Shown: piece after piece, positions 1-10,707 of the stretch
Numbering within the stretch: the stretch's first letter is position 1
Layout of the letters: the number at the start of each line of letters is the position of its first letter
NCBI RefSeq assembly: GCF_000485595.1
Contig: NW_014577178.1
Span: 391,836 to 414,687, forward strand
Direction: 5' to 3'
Length of the DNA stretch: 22,852 nucleotides
DNA from: Priapulus caudatus
Taxonomy: Eukaryota > Priapulida > Priapulimorpha > Priapulimorphida > Priapulidae
Notes under the pieces: generated by a model
Databases searched by the model: none
The model's input: the letters and a program-made list of their open reading frames with translations, nothing else
Told to the model about the DNA's origin: nothing
Position numbers and translations under genes: made by a program

Positions 1-55
<55 letters not shown>
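1..55. repeat. (TG)n microsatellite at the left edge
   Basis: Uninterrupted TG dinucleotides run from the first base, so the tract probably continues outside the window. The following 56-1241 is AT-rich intergenic DNA with no convincing gene; the short open frames there have no recognisable domain. Confidence 0.95.
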
Positions 56-57
<2 letters not shown>

Positions 58-1241
58 CTTTGGTTATTTAATCTTTATAATACGAAAAATCGTGTTTAAA
101 TGCGTCAGGCAACTATCGTTTTCGTGGTTATTTAGAGTTGTATAATAGAACGTACTGCTACTATAGTAAGTGTATGACATATGTTACTCCGCCGCTTACC
201 TCATTTCTAATACACTTCCTCTGCGCAACAGGTTTATGCATAAAGGATTTTCACCGGGTGTTATACGAGTTTCGCACCCCTGTAATTCATTGCTAGATAA
301 TAGATACTTCGGAGTAATAGTACGTCTGTTGTTGAAACAAGGAAGTGGAAGGGAATATATTAACCCACGTAGTCCAGGGAAACTGTACTGCGCGGTGGTA
401 TAGATAAAAACCGTGAAGGAAATCCGGGAATTTAAATGCCGACACTAATAACCATATATATGTGGTTATTCTTATAACAGTGTATCCTAACTTAAAACTA
501 ACAGTTACAATGCGCATATCCTTTCCGTACTAATACACATGATCAGTATATTAGCTAGGGACCTACTTCATAACAGAGTAATAAGTATTATAATTGTAAG
601 TTGCATATCAGTTGTAACTCATTCATTTCATCGTAGTTTGTTTGTACATGATAATGTGTTTTTTATGCTGCAGCATTAGTAAAAAATTACGTCACACACT
701 TCCCGGCCAGATATCGCTAGTTTGCCTGTCGTAAACATAAACGTGATGTTAATTGATGAATCATACAATTTTCTTGTCATTCCAGTCAATCACGATATCA
801 ATACTTTGCTCCGGGTCATAACGGAGAAACATAACAATATAAAATTAAGTTAGCTATTAGGAGCGGCATGGCAGCTTCGCTGCGTGGATGTATTTGTGAA
901 CTATTATTGAAAGCTTTCATATGCCTAAACTTATAATGAATTCTCCGCTAAATGGTTTTAAAATTAAACGTGATAATATATGCTCGTCATATAAGCTATT
1001 ATTCATGAAAATAAGACCAAGTTTGTTCAAAATAATAGTCTTTTTCAGCAAGTGATGCGTTAATTTTTAAATGAAATTTTTGGTTAGTTATCATTTTACC
1101 TTCGTAGCTAAATTCTATTACACACTTTTTCTATAAGTGAAACATAAATCAGACGGTTGGATTACCCTCTAACTAAATGTTAAACCTACTTCATATTCTC
1201 CCAAACGTATTTGGAGTAATTTCAATCCAAAATCTAAGAAC
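56..1241. other. AT-rich intergenic stretch, no gene seen
   Basis: I read both strands for coding potential, splice-bounded exons, RNA genes and repeats and found nothing I can support. The open frames at 170-403 and 293-517 are short and have no family-like composition. Confidence 0.6.
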
Positions 1242-1336
1242 AAACACAACATTTTCTTTCCTGCGTGCCTTCAGCGAGTAGACGTGGTTTGGAATCCCCG
1301 AGTTTTCCCTCACGTCCGTGCTTCGGCAATATATAG
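1242..1336 (+). promoter_or_regulatory. Histone H1 promoter: H1-box and TATA box
   Basis: AAACACA at 1242-1248 matches the H1-box found upstream of many animal H1 genes. TATATAG at 1330-1336 is the TATA box, about 70 nt before the ATG at 1406. A CAATCC motif at 1223-1228 may serve as a CCAAT-like element. The order H1-box then TATA box fits known replication-dependent H1 promoters. Transcription probably starts around 1360, but no start site can be seen directly. Confidence 0.7.
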
Positions 1337-1405
1337 CCTGTACGCATTTCGCATCGTATTGTCATTGTAGTTAGTTTTGAGAAAGTATACTACATTTAAA
1401 TAACT

Positions 1406-2023
1406 ATGGCTGCAAGTCAAGGATCCCCTAAAAGGGCATCGCCTGTAAAAGGTTCGCCGAAAAAGGTAGTGAAGAAGAGAAGACGATCGGGGTCCAAGGC
1501 AAAGAAAGCTACGCACCCAACGACTCTTGATATGGTTGTAGCTGCAATTCGTCAACTAAAGAACCCAAGAGGATCTTCAGCTCAAGCTATCCGCAGGTAT
1601 ATCTTGGCTACCTATAAGGTGGACGCCAACCGCGTAGGTGGCATGCTACGTCGCGCTTTCAAGGCTGGACTTGAAAAAGGAGCTATCGCCCGCCCGAAGG
1701 GTTCAACTGCAATTGGAGCAATTGGCCGATTCCGAGCCGCTAAGCCTGTACCCAAGCCAAAGGCCAAGAAGGCAGCACCAAAGAAGGCAAAGAAGCCTAG
1801 GGCAAAGAAAGCCGCAACACAAAAGAAGGCAAAAAAGCCCAGAGCAAAGAAAGCTGCCAAGTCTCCAAAGAAGGTAAAGAAAACTACCAAGAAAGCGAGT
1901 CCCAAGAAAGCAAAGAAACCTGTGAAGAAGGCCACTAAGCCAAAAGCAAAGAAGCCAGTGACAAAAAAGTCCAAGTCTGCTGCAGCCAAGAAGCCCAAGG
2001 CAAAGAAGACTGCGAAGAAGTAG
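1406..2023 (+). CDS. Linker histone H1, single exon, 205 aa
   Basis: Linker histones bind the nucleosome dyad and linker DNA and compact chromatin. The frame has three typical parts. Residues 1-35 are a basic tail with three SP-basic motifs (SPKR, SPVK, SPKK). Residues about 36-112 are the winged-helix globular domain, starting at HPTTLDMVVAAI and including GSSAQAIRRYI and the KGSTAIGAIGRF wing. The C-terminal tail from 113 is a run of KAKKP/KKA repeats with two SPKK motifs. Length and lysine/alanine/proline composition fit H1. The ATG is the first in frame after the TATA box. There is no intron, and a histone stem-loop follows 29 nt after the stop, so this is probably a replication-dependent gene. 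No core histone gene lies in the window. SP-basic repeats in the N-tail recall sperm-type H1s, but this does not prove germline use. Confidence 0.96.
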   Translation: MAASQGSPKRASPVKGSPKKVVKKRRRSGSKAKKATHPTTLDMVVAAIRQLKNPRGSSAQAIRRYILATYKVDANRVGGMLRRAFKAGLEKGAIARPKGSTAIGAIGRFRAAKPVPKPKAKKAAPKKAKKPRAKKAATQKKAKKPRAKKAAKSPKKVKKTTKKASPKKAKKPVKKATKPKAKKPVTKKSKSAAAKKPKAKKTAKK

Positions 2024-2052
2024 TCTGTGGAGGCCTATTTCAATAACCAACC

Positions 2053-2072
2053 GGCCCTTATCAGGGCCACCA
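2053..2072 (+). terminator. Histone mRNA 3' stem-loop
   Basis: GGCCCT-TATC-AGGGCC (2053-2068) is a perfect 6-bp stem with a 4-nt loop, followed by ACCA (2069-2072). This is the canonical replication-dependent histone 3' end bound by SLBP; the mRNA is cleaved just downstream without polyadenylation. The downstream element that pairs with U7 is expected within about 20 nt; a purine patch (CAGGAATAA, from about 2081) is a weak candidate. Confidence 0.93.
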
Positions 2073-2156
2073 ATTCCTCCCAGGAATAATTTCTGAATTT
2101 GCACTTATTAGATACTAGGAAAGGTTAAAGTAGGTGTGTAATATCACACGATTTCT

Positions 2157-2376
2157 ATTATTAAACGCTGTGGCTACGGGTACGACAGCCGTATCTTAAT
2201 GTCTTGAAGCTGGAGGTACGGCAGTCCATTAGCTTTCATACTTAACGAGACAAAGATGGCGGCGTGTGGCGCCAGATTTCTAAATAACGCCTTGGGAAGT
2301 AAATTCACGATTTGAGAGTTTAGATGAGCTAGAACCCTAACCCCTAACCCGTACCTCCAGCCACTGCGTTTATTAA
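2157..2376. mobile_element. Foldback / MITE-like inverted-repeat element
   Basis: The left end TTAAACGCTGTGGCTACGGG (2161-2180) matches, imperfectly, the reverse complement of the right end (about 2351-2374), which reads AATAAACGCAGTGGCTGGAG. A second arm, GCTGGAGGTACGG at 2209-2221, has a perfect 13-bp inverted copy at 2349-2361. The right side carries CCCTAACCCCTAACCC (telomere-like). No coding capacity is seen. I found no clean target-site duplication because the inverted similarity continues into the flanks, so exact ends and superfamily are open. Confidence 0.5.
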
Positions 2377-2379
2377 ATG

Positions 2380-3290
2380 TTATATTATGTTGCAAGTATT
2401 TTGTCCGCCATTGTATAATTATTATTAGTGACTACAATTTTCTATGTCATTAATTAGTCAATAACTGAATAAGTTCATAATAGGCCAGAGTCAGTATTCG
2501 TTGAGGGAAGGGTAAATTGTATCAATCAAACGTTGCAGTTACGATCAAATGTAATTAATTGTGCTTAATGTAAAGCTCAAAATTTGTTTTCAATCGTTAT
2601 CTAATCTAATCTAAATCTGAAACGTTTCAATTTTACTTTCACTCTTGCTTCAAATTTTTGCTGCGGATCACTACACTTTCTAACTAGCCGTTTCCATTTT
2701 ATCGTGCCCGTACGTGCAAGGTTCCAAAAGGATCTCAGCTCACATGCGGAGATTGTATGACATAATTATCTTTTGTACCGTAACTATACCCAGTACGTAC
2801 CGTTCTGCCATAGCGGCTACACTGCGCGCACCGCCGATATCGGTCAGTCGGTTATTGGAGCAATGACGTCAGTTTTGCCGGCGTTCTCTGCTTCTGGTCC
2901 CTGGTACGACGCTACCACGCGCTATCACCGCCTTACAACGCACATGTTGTTACCTTTGCCCGGGAGGCAGGTGAACAAAGGCTGTGAAATGCCGCACCTG
3001 ATGGTACGGAAAATATAACCACTAGACATATAAGTGAAATCTAGAGCGACCAACCGGAAGTTGACAACTATTAAAGAATGCGCAACGTGCTGTCGTTTTC
3101 AGATGCTTGCAACGTTGGTTGTGTGTGCAGGTCGCGCGCGACACTCTTACTACGTTGAGCCCATGTTATTATTGTGTTAAATTGTTGTGTATCAGATGAC
3201 GCTGCATGGCTCTAGCCTCTGATATGCCACATTAGTATTATTATTTACCGAAACAGTGTTTATCGTGAGCAGTAAACTTACTGTGCGTAG
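2380..3290. other. Intergenic region, CpG-richer towards 3060
   Basis: No gene is supported. The open frame at 2773-3018 has no family resemblance and no splice partner. The stretch from about 2700 is richer in CpG and holds an inverted CCAAT (ATTGG, 2854-2858), a perfect CRE palindrome TGACGTCA (2864-2871) and an ETS-type ACCGGAAGT (3053-3061). These are candidate regulatory sites for the downstream gene. Confidence 0.45.
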
Positions 3291-3293
3291 GAA

Positions 3294-3330
3294 TATAAAC
3301 TGGGAACAAAAATTGGAGTTGTTTCATTGT
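3294..3330 (+). promoter_or_regulatory. Core promoter of the mosaic gene: TATA box and initiator
   Basis: TATAAA at 3294-3299 is followed 32 nt later by TCATT (A at 3326), a good initiator match at the expected distance. This puts the transcription start near 3326, 50 nt before a strong splice donor (GACG/GTAAGA at 3376) that would end a short non-coding first exon. Confidence 0.6.
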
Positions 3331-3375
3331 TGAGTTCAGCTAGTTGGTGGCTGCGTGTCTGTGAGAGGATTGACG
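3326..3375 (+). other. Putative non-coding exon 1 (5' UTR) of the mosaic gene
   Basis: Bounded on the left by the TATA/initiator pair and on the right by the donor GTAAGA at 3376. It has no ATG in a useful frame. It would splice over 3376-3913 (AT-rich, nothing else seen) to the acceptor TTTAATTTCAG ending at 3913. The exon is inferred; no transcript evidence is available. Confidence 0.55.
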
Positions 3376-3949
3376 GTAAGATTGGTTAAACCTATTTCTA
3401 TATTAGGCTGCATTTCGTTGTATGCGTAAGACAACAGCACGTATAATATATTCTTGATTATATCATATTATATTTAGTTGGTACAAGACAAGGCGATTTA
3501 GCTGAAATCTTCCTCAAACAGACCGCTGAATAGATACTTCTACAACAAACGCTACTGATTTACCTACGTTGCATGTGCGAAATAACTTGGCATAGACTTT
3601 CATCACGACATTGCAATTGTTACACAAATACATAAATAACTAACCAGCGAAAAATTATAATGAACGATTTCATAAATCTATGCGTGACAGTTCAATTTGG
3701 TAGACGATATGAAGTATGGTGAAACCCCGTGACACCGACGTTAACCGATTGATAAAGTCTTTTATCATTTGTAAATGTACTGTCCATTTTACGTTTCAAC
3801 TAGTTTTATGCGATATTTTATTTGAATATAAACGAACGCAATCGCTAACTTGTGGTGGGTAATAATGTTATGTGCTAATAAATGCGTATATATATGTATT
3901 TGTTTAATTTCAGATATATACAACAATACAATCAGCGAGAAAAAACACA

Positions 3950-4001
3950 ATGAGGGTGGTCATAGCATATGCATTGTTACTGGTTGGCTGCTGTTGCTCG
4001 A
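3950..4001 (+). CDS. Mosaic gene, first coding exon: signal peptide (aa 1-17)
   Basis: ATG is the first in the exon that follows the acceptor at 3913. It encodes [17 protein letters not shown], a short basic N-terminus followed by a hydrophobic core and small residues, a standard secretion signal. Donor GTAAGT at 4002 leaves phase 1; the A carried over joins GC of the next exon to make Ser. Confidence 0.85.
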
Positions 4002-7000
4002 GTAAGTAAACGGCAATCTTTGATGATTACCAGAGTCAGGAAGTGAATACCATAAAGTACTGTGAACATTTTCTGTTTAGGTTTAGCTCAACTCTTGACC
4101 TCGATGCCTGTAGCGTGTAATTGCAACATGCACACCTCAGTTTGGTAGTACACAACAGCAGTGCTAATTTTACTATGTGTACGTTAGTTACACAACTATA
4201 AACTGTTTGGTTTTTCCCTCATTTTTTCAAATGAAATTATATTGTTCACAACGAATGTACATTTCCTACAAGCGACAGATGGAGATTCGCAAGAAGTGGA
4301 AAGCAGCGGGGTCATAAACCCCCTTTTTATGCTGATTTTACACACCAAAGTACATGTAGTATTATAAAATCGCACATTTGTAGTCAGAATGTTTCTAACG
4401 TTATATTTTTAAAGCTCGCAAGCGACCAGAATCCATACGGGTTGCAGTTGCACATTCCCGCAGACGTAGCGATTTTACAGCAATTTTTTTTACAGCGATT
4501 CACGAATCGCTATCAAGTTGCATGAAAAAATCGCAGGTCTGCGCTAGGCTTTTTCCTTTCGCATTCGCAAGACCCTACAGTTCTGATGTCCACAATTAAC
4601 TCTCAGACGAAGAAGTAGATCACTAAAACATATAATAGAATATATAGAGATTTACTCATGCAATATAACAAAACTGTTTTTTATGCATTTATTAATTATA
4701 TGTATTGTTGATGTTATCAAGGCGTGCATGCACTGCTACCATGGGAAGTAACGGGAAGAATTATGTACCAACCGAAAGCGGGTTCCTTTGCGCAAGAGTG
4801 CATCGAGAGGTATCACACAGCGATGACAGCACAGAACAACACACTCTCCAGAATCCTGGGGCAGGGGTGCGCTCAGGTATCTTCAGACATGAGAGTCACG
4901 TGGGCGGCACTCGATGTAAAGAAAATATCGGCCAACCAGGTATAATGGGATTAATTAATCAGCAAGTATCTCTTATTTATATTTGTATAAGCACATGGCA
5001 CGTACGGTCATGGTCTGATCCGTGTATTATCGTCACTGTGCTGCAAAATATGAAAACAAGTTCATATCATGATTACTCGTTAACAATGGCCCTTTATCGG
5101 CTACAAGGACCATCGCTCCGTTCGAACGCAAACAAAGTTTAGGTACTCGTGTCGGATATTTGCTTGGTGTTCAGATTCTGACCAGTTCCTGCAATAAATA
5201 CATAATGTATTGTTGCGACGCGAGGTAAAACGGCTCGTAGTGAGCTTGCGTGCGGGTGTCGGTGAGTGATCTGATGCGCCGCGAGTGCCCGACTTCCGTG
5301 TTGATTCATCGCGCGAATGGACATGCGTGGCACGACACAAACAATGACGGGTAGGGTGAGCAGCGCGAAACGCTAATCTGGGCGACCTACAGGAGGTTAC
5401 GCAGGTGCAAAGTTAACTAATCACAAGTCGCTGCTTCGGCCGATACATTACCTGCGTGCGACGGAGACAGATACAATGAGAACACATAGCCGACAGAGCT
5501 AGGTGTGTCAAACGAACCTCCCGAAATAGTCGAGCATTGGCCTAGTGCGCACGCTGTTATTCAATTGTTACCTACGTGTACATAGACGAATGCTGTTCTG
5601 CTCAGCGGGACGCTTCACGGATGATACTCGTGATATATTTTTCATTAATCACACTTATGTGGCGATGTGATTATCACGTCACTGGGGCGTTGTATAATAA
5701 TCAAAAAACGATCACTAATATATGTAGTAGCAGTGATATATTTTTGATATGGTACATATCTCTTGTGTTGTAGCTACTCTTCAAATACATTATCTATCTG
5801 AATGATGAGAGCGGCCCGGCGCCAGGTCCACTTGACCTGTTAGAGTCTTGTGCGAACAGCATCGCCAACATTCTTCCCGCCATCACCAGTAACGGTATCC
5901 CAGACCTTGGCAGGGGCTGTCCTAGTGTTGTGCCGACGGACAACCACTTTAGCTGGGGTACGGATACAGGCCCGGACAGTGAACAAGCACAAAGTGACAT
6001 CTTGATCATTCAAGATGCTCCACATCCAGGTAAATGTTCGCACAGGTCACGGGCGGGCTGGGCTATCACGCGTGACGCAATTTATACCGCGTAAGACTGA
6101 TTCCTGCTGTCCGTGTGCATAGACCCAAAACCTGTATTGACAAGTCTTGTTCGATAAAAAAATTACAGCGGTTACTTAGTAGATTCATGTGTATAAATGC
6201 AAACACTGCGGAATAACAGCCTCGCCACTGTGTCCTTTGTTCATTCAGACCTGAAGCTGAGTGCTCCTCCCCCAATCCCCGACAAACCGGCATTGAAAGC
6301 TTTTGCCGTGACCAGCGAAGGTCCCTCATTCAAAATGATTGGTACCGTGACGTACCGGTCGGAGAAAGACGTGCCCCACGCTTGCCTGGATGTGTACAGG
6401 AACGTCATTGGATCGAACAACAGGACCATTACCACGCAGCTTACGCAGGCTTGTCATACCCATTTGGATACCGTTATCTTCGCTGACCTGGAAGCAGAAA
6501 AGCGCTCATCGAAGCAGGTGTATATTAACCTTGTTTATCGCAATAAAGAAATTATTATGACGACGGCAGCAGAATAATACCGAGTCTCATGGAACCAAAT
6601 GCACTCGCAGCCCGAGGCTTATAAGCGCGCCTATAACTTATTATTTACCGCTATAAAAGCGTGATCTCAATTCCAGATTAAGTTGAGAGCGTTAATGCAG
6701 GTCATGTCATGTATATAACAATGACGAGTAAAACTCTCACGCTGGCTTTACCATTTAAAACTATTTTACGCGTTGAAATATTTGCATATCATTGAACTTC
6801 TTGTAATTTCGGGTTAATAGTACGATATTCTCCGTCACCAGGTGGAGCTTATCTACACGATTGTGCTCGACCACGAGTCCGTGGACGAATCTCAGTCCAT
6901 CCAGGATTGCGCCGACGTCTTGTTAAAGGAACTACCGTCGATCACGAACATCGTCATTCCAACGATCGCAGGGCGGTGCCCACCACTCCTACCTACACGC

Positions 7001-7260
7001 AATTCCTTCCACACGGAGTTTACAGGTAATTAACTGTGAAACGAAATTTCGGTAATACATCAAATTATCGCAGTTATTTTTGTCGTTTTGTGTACTGATT
7101 GTTTGTCCTAATATTTGTTTTGTAGATGTGGATAGCTGTCAGTCAAATCCATGTGAACATGGAAAATGTATTGACCGTATAAACTCTTACGAGTGCATCT
7201 GCGACCCTGGATGGGAGGGCCATAGCTGTAATACTAGTAAGTACCGTTATATAGTACATG

Positions 7261-7306
<46 letters not shown>

Positions 7307-7838
7307 ATTGTTATTATTATTATTTTTGTTAATTTATTATCATTACTTCTTCGAGCTCAGAATAGTGGTATACTTCACATATTGACATTCGGATTTCACT
7401 TTACTCTCATCAAAGAAATCTTAAATAATTAATTTGTCAACATAAATATTGTTGTTTAAATGTAATTATTTTATCAAATTAATGTAGGTGCCGTATTAGC
7501 AGACGCGAAAATAGAGTTCCTGGTGAGAATTTCAGGCAACGTATATCATAGATACAACAGGTCGCATGGGTAAATGTTAACTTCTTTGTTTTTGATATAC
7601 CTCAGATATTGACGACTGCACTCCTAACCCATGCGGGCACGGAACATGCCGGGATGCTGTCGGTGGCTTCATCTGCTCCTGTCAGGCTGGCTGGTCTGGA
7701 CCTACATGCAATGTTCATGGTAACACACATTGCCCTATGAAGGGTCGAAATACTAATTAATGATTGCCTAAACATGATTTTTCGGCTATATGCGCACCCA
7801 TGCCCGTGCATTCGCCTACCCACGCACGCACGCACACG

Positions 7839-7887
<49 letters not shown>

Positions 7888-10661
7888 CATATGTCATAAA
7901 GAAATTATATTGACTAAGGTAAAATACTTTGTTTATCTAGATGCCATCCCGCACAGTGACAACGAGATTAAGGGCACCCTTAGATACACCTCTGGGTCTA
8001 GGATCAGGCAGCGGTGTGCGAACATATACAACCGGTACATGGTGGCGCTCAACGGCACAGTAACCTCAGAACTGAACGGCTTATGCGGTTCTGGCATCGG
8101 TGTGACATGGCGCGCACTCGACGTGAAAAAGATATCGAGTACAGAGGTATGTTTTAACTCGCAAATATTAAACCTATTCTGCATACCCGATCTGCTTATG
8201 ATTAGACACGTCTGTTACATATAATCAAAATGATGTCATTTCCTTTAATCTCCAAGGAAGAGAATAATGTCTAACGAAATAAATAAATCCATTCAATGGA
8301 TTAATTATTAGTTCAATTGATTCATTATTGGTGGGTTATACGTTCATGTCTTCATTGAACATTTCTGCGCGGGGATATACACCTGAAGTATATACAACTG
8401 ATACACAGTATCGTTATTGATATATAGATATATATCGGTCAGTGGTGTAGTTATGGGGGGGGGGCAAAGGGGGCCATGGTCCCCCTTGTTGTTCCGAAAG
8501 TAAACAAAAATACAAAAATGAGAATTGTACTACTAAAATGAGAATTGTCGTAGTCAGAATGAAGGCTGTACATGTACTCAAAAGTGCCTCAAATACCATC
8601 TCCTGCAATTTACATTTTCAAAATTTTCTGAGGGTGGACCCCCATTATCCCCCGCCTGTTTTCACCCCACCTCCTTGGAATCCTGGATCCGTCACTGAAC
8701 AGTTACATATCTTGGGAGCAGAGAACACCGAACAAAAATGTCGCCTTTTTGCATGACGCCCAAAACAATGATAGCAGAGCTGAGAGGGTGTGGAGAGGGA
8801 GGTGGAAGAACCATTAACATATTAAGTTATCCACTATTTTGCGCAGTTTGCTGTTTTCCCCCCCACCCTGTTAAAAATCCTGGGTACGCCACTGATATCG
8901 GTGTTATTGCAGGTGTTGTTTTACTACACGTTTGACCTACGGTCGAGACTCACGCAGCTCGACGACTGCTTTGACACGCTTATTGACGCGCTGCCGAGGA
9001 CGACACGTGTAACCATCCCCGAACTCAACACTCGCTGCCCGGCCATCTTTCCCGGAGAGGCCTACTTTGCCAGGAAGGATCTACAGCTGAGGAGTGGAGA
9101 CGTCGTGCCTGTGGGAACCTGCACTGACTGTAATTTTGTTGTGTGTGATATGTAGTAGCGTATTAGGCTGCGAAAGCGCACAATTCGCGTCACACATTAC
9201 TATGTTCGCGAGCGATAACGTCACGCGAACTCAGTCATGATGTTTTAATAATATTTACAAGTATATGATCAGCATTCAAAATGTTCAGAATAGCACAAAA
9301 GTTTACTTTCGTATAGCACTCGCTAGTGCTGATGCAACTCATACCATTGCGTACATATATTAGTAATGTATGTTTATTTATTTTTATGAAGGTAACTGTA
9401 AGACGGGTACATTCATGAGCTCTACTGCGTGTGTCAAATGCCCTCGTGGAACATACCAAGATGAGGCAAAGCAGACCACGTGCAAGAAATGCAGCGGTGG
9501 CACCTACACGTTCACAGAGGGCAGCACTAACGTGAATGACTGCATACGTACGTTGTCTAGATATTATTTTCAATACTCTTTTGTGAAAGCCCATGTAATT
9601 CATATTCGTGAAATTTTGTCCACTATCTGAACTTCAAATCTCGGGTTTACTGTCTTACGTAATAAAGTGACCACTTTTCGACATTACGTTCTGTGCGCTC
9701 TACTGCGCCACTTAAACAAGGGAAATCGCGTTACTTTTATCGTTGATCGATAACGGTGAATCAAAATCACGCGCTATTTTGCTTAATATGGCAAAACCGC
9801 ACATGCGCATCACGCCGACCCATCGAAATAGTGCACGTAGTCTCCCATTGGCTATCGGCATTCCATTGGCTATCATGCTTCGGATGTCGAACATGTTTGA
9901 AATGGCATAGAACGTCATTGTTAGTATTCTTGTTAATTTAATTAAAGATAAAATAATGTATGCAATAAAAGAGTTTATATTTCACTGTTTGAAATGCCGT
10001 GTGATAGTGACTTGTTCGTACGTTTTATGAAAAAACGTAACGGTTTGCCAATGACCATTATGTACTTCAACAAATGTTTCGCTCTTTTAGAGCTCTGCGA
10101 ACCTGGTACATATTCGGATAACGGCATGCCAATCTGCCTACCATGCCCGATTCACAATTACGCTCCGTTGCACGGATCAACTGAATGTTTGAAATGCCCT
10201 ACCCGTACCTACACAGCTACAACGGGATCATCTAAGTGCGCGTGTAAGTGGTATTTATTTTGCACTTGTTTAGCATTAGTTTTTTTCCGCGTTAATCGAA
10301 ACAAGGAACTGGGAACAAGTGTGTAAATATTCATACAAATAACGCGTTTTTTTATTTAGTAGTCATCAATATCAATAATAATTAATATTAACGGACCTTG
10401 TTCACCATGTTATCTCTACAGTGCCGTGCAATTCTGGATATTACTCCGAGTCCGGGCTGGAGCCCTGTAAGCCATGCCCACCTAACTTCTACCAGAACAT
10501 TGCTGGTAGCGGTGTGTGCAAGGAATGCCCCCATCTAACAACGACATCGGGCAGGACTGCCTCGTTTAGCATCGCACAGTGTTTCATGGGTACGTCAATT
10601 GTTTCGAACTATCATGATCCCGACTGAAACATCGTTGGCTCTCGTCAGATTTCATTATATA

Positions 10662-10707
<46 letters not shown>

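Noticed and set aside
1612-1998. Long minus-strand open frame rich in Phe/Leu/Ala opposite the H1 gene
   Set aside because: It is the complement of the lysine/alanine-rich H1 tail (AAG/GCC codons read backwards); no independent signals.
2331-2352. CCCTAACCCCTAACCC as an interstitial telomere
   Set aside because: Only two imperfect units, and they form part of the foldback element's right side.
2773-3018. 81-codon + strand open frame upstream of the mosaic gene
   Set aside because: No domain, no splice partner, and it overlaps the CpG-richer regulatory-like region, where stops are rarer.
4705-5142. 145-codon + strand open frame overlapping the first four-Cys exon
   Set aside because: It reads a different frame from the exon supported by paralogy with 6249-6517 and 7941-8146.
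8538-8756. Proline-rich open frame between 8538 and 8756
   Set aside because: Lies within the MITE; the prolines come from its C-rich sub-terminal sequence.
9130-9157. Extension of four-Cys domain copy 3 to the in-frame TAG at 9153-9155 as a gene end
   Set aside because: Phase-compatible donors exist just before the stop, and the following ephrin-receptor-like exon fits phase 1. A short alternative isoform ending here cannot be excluded.
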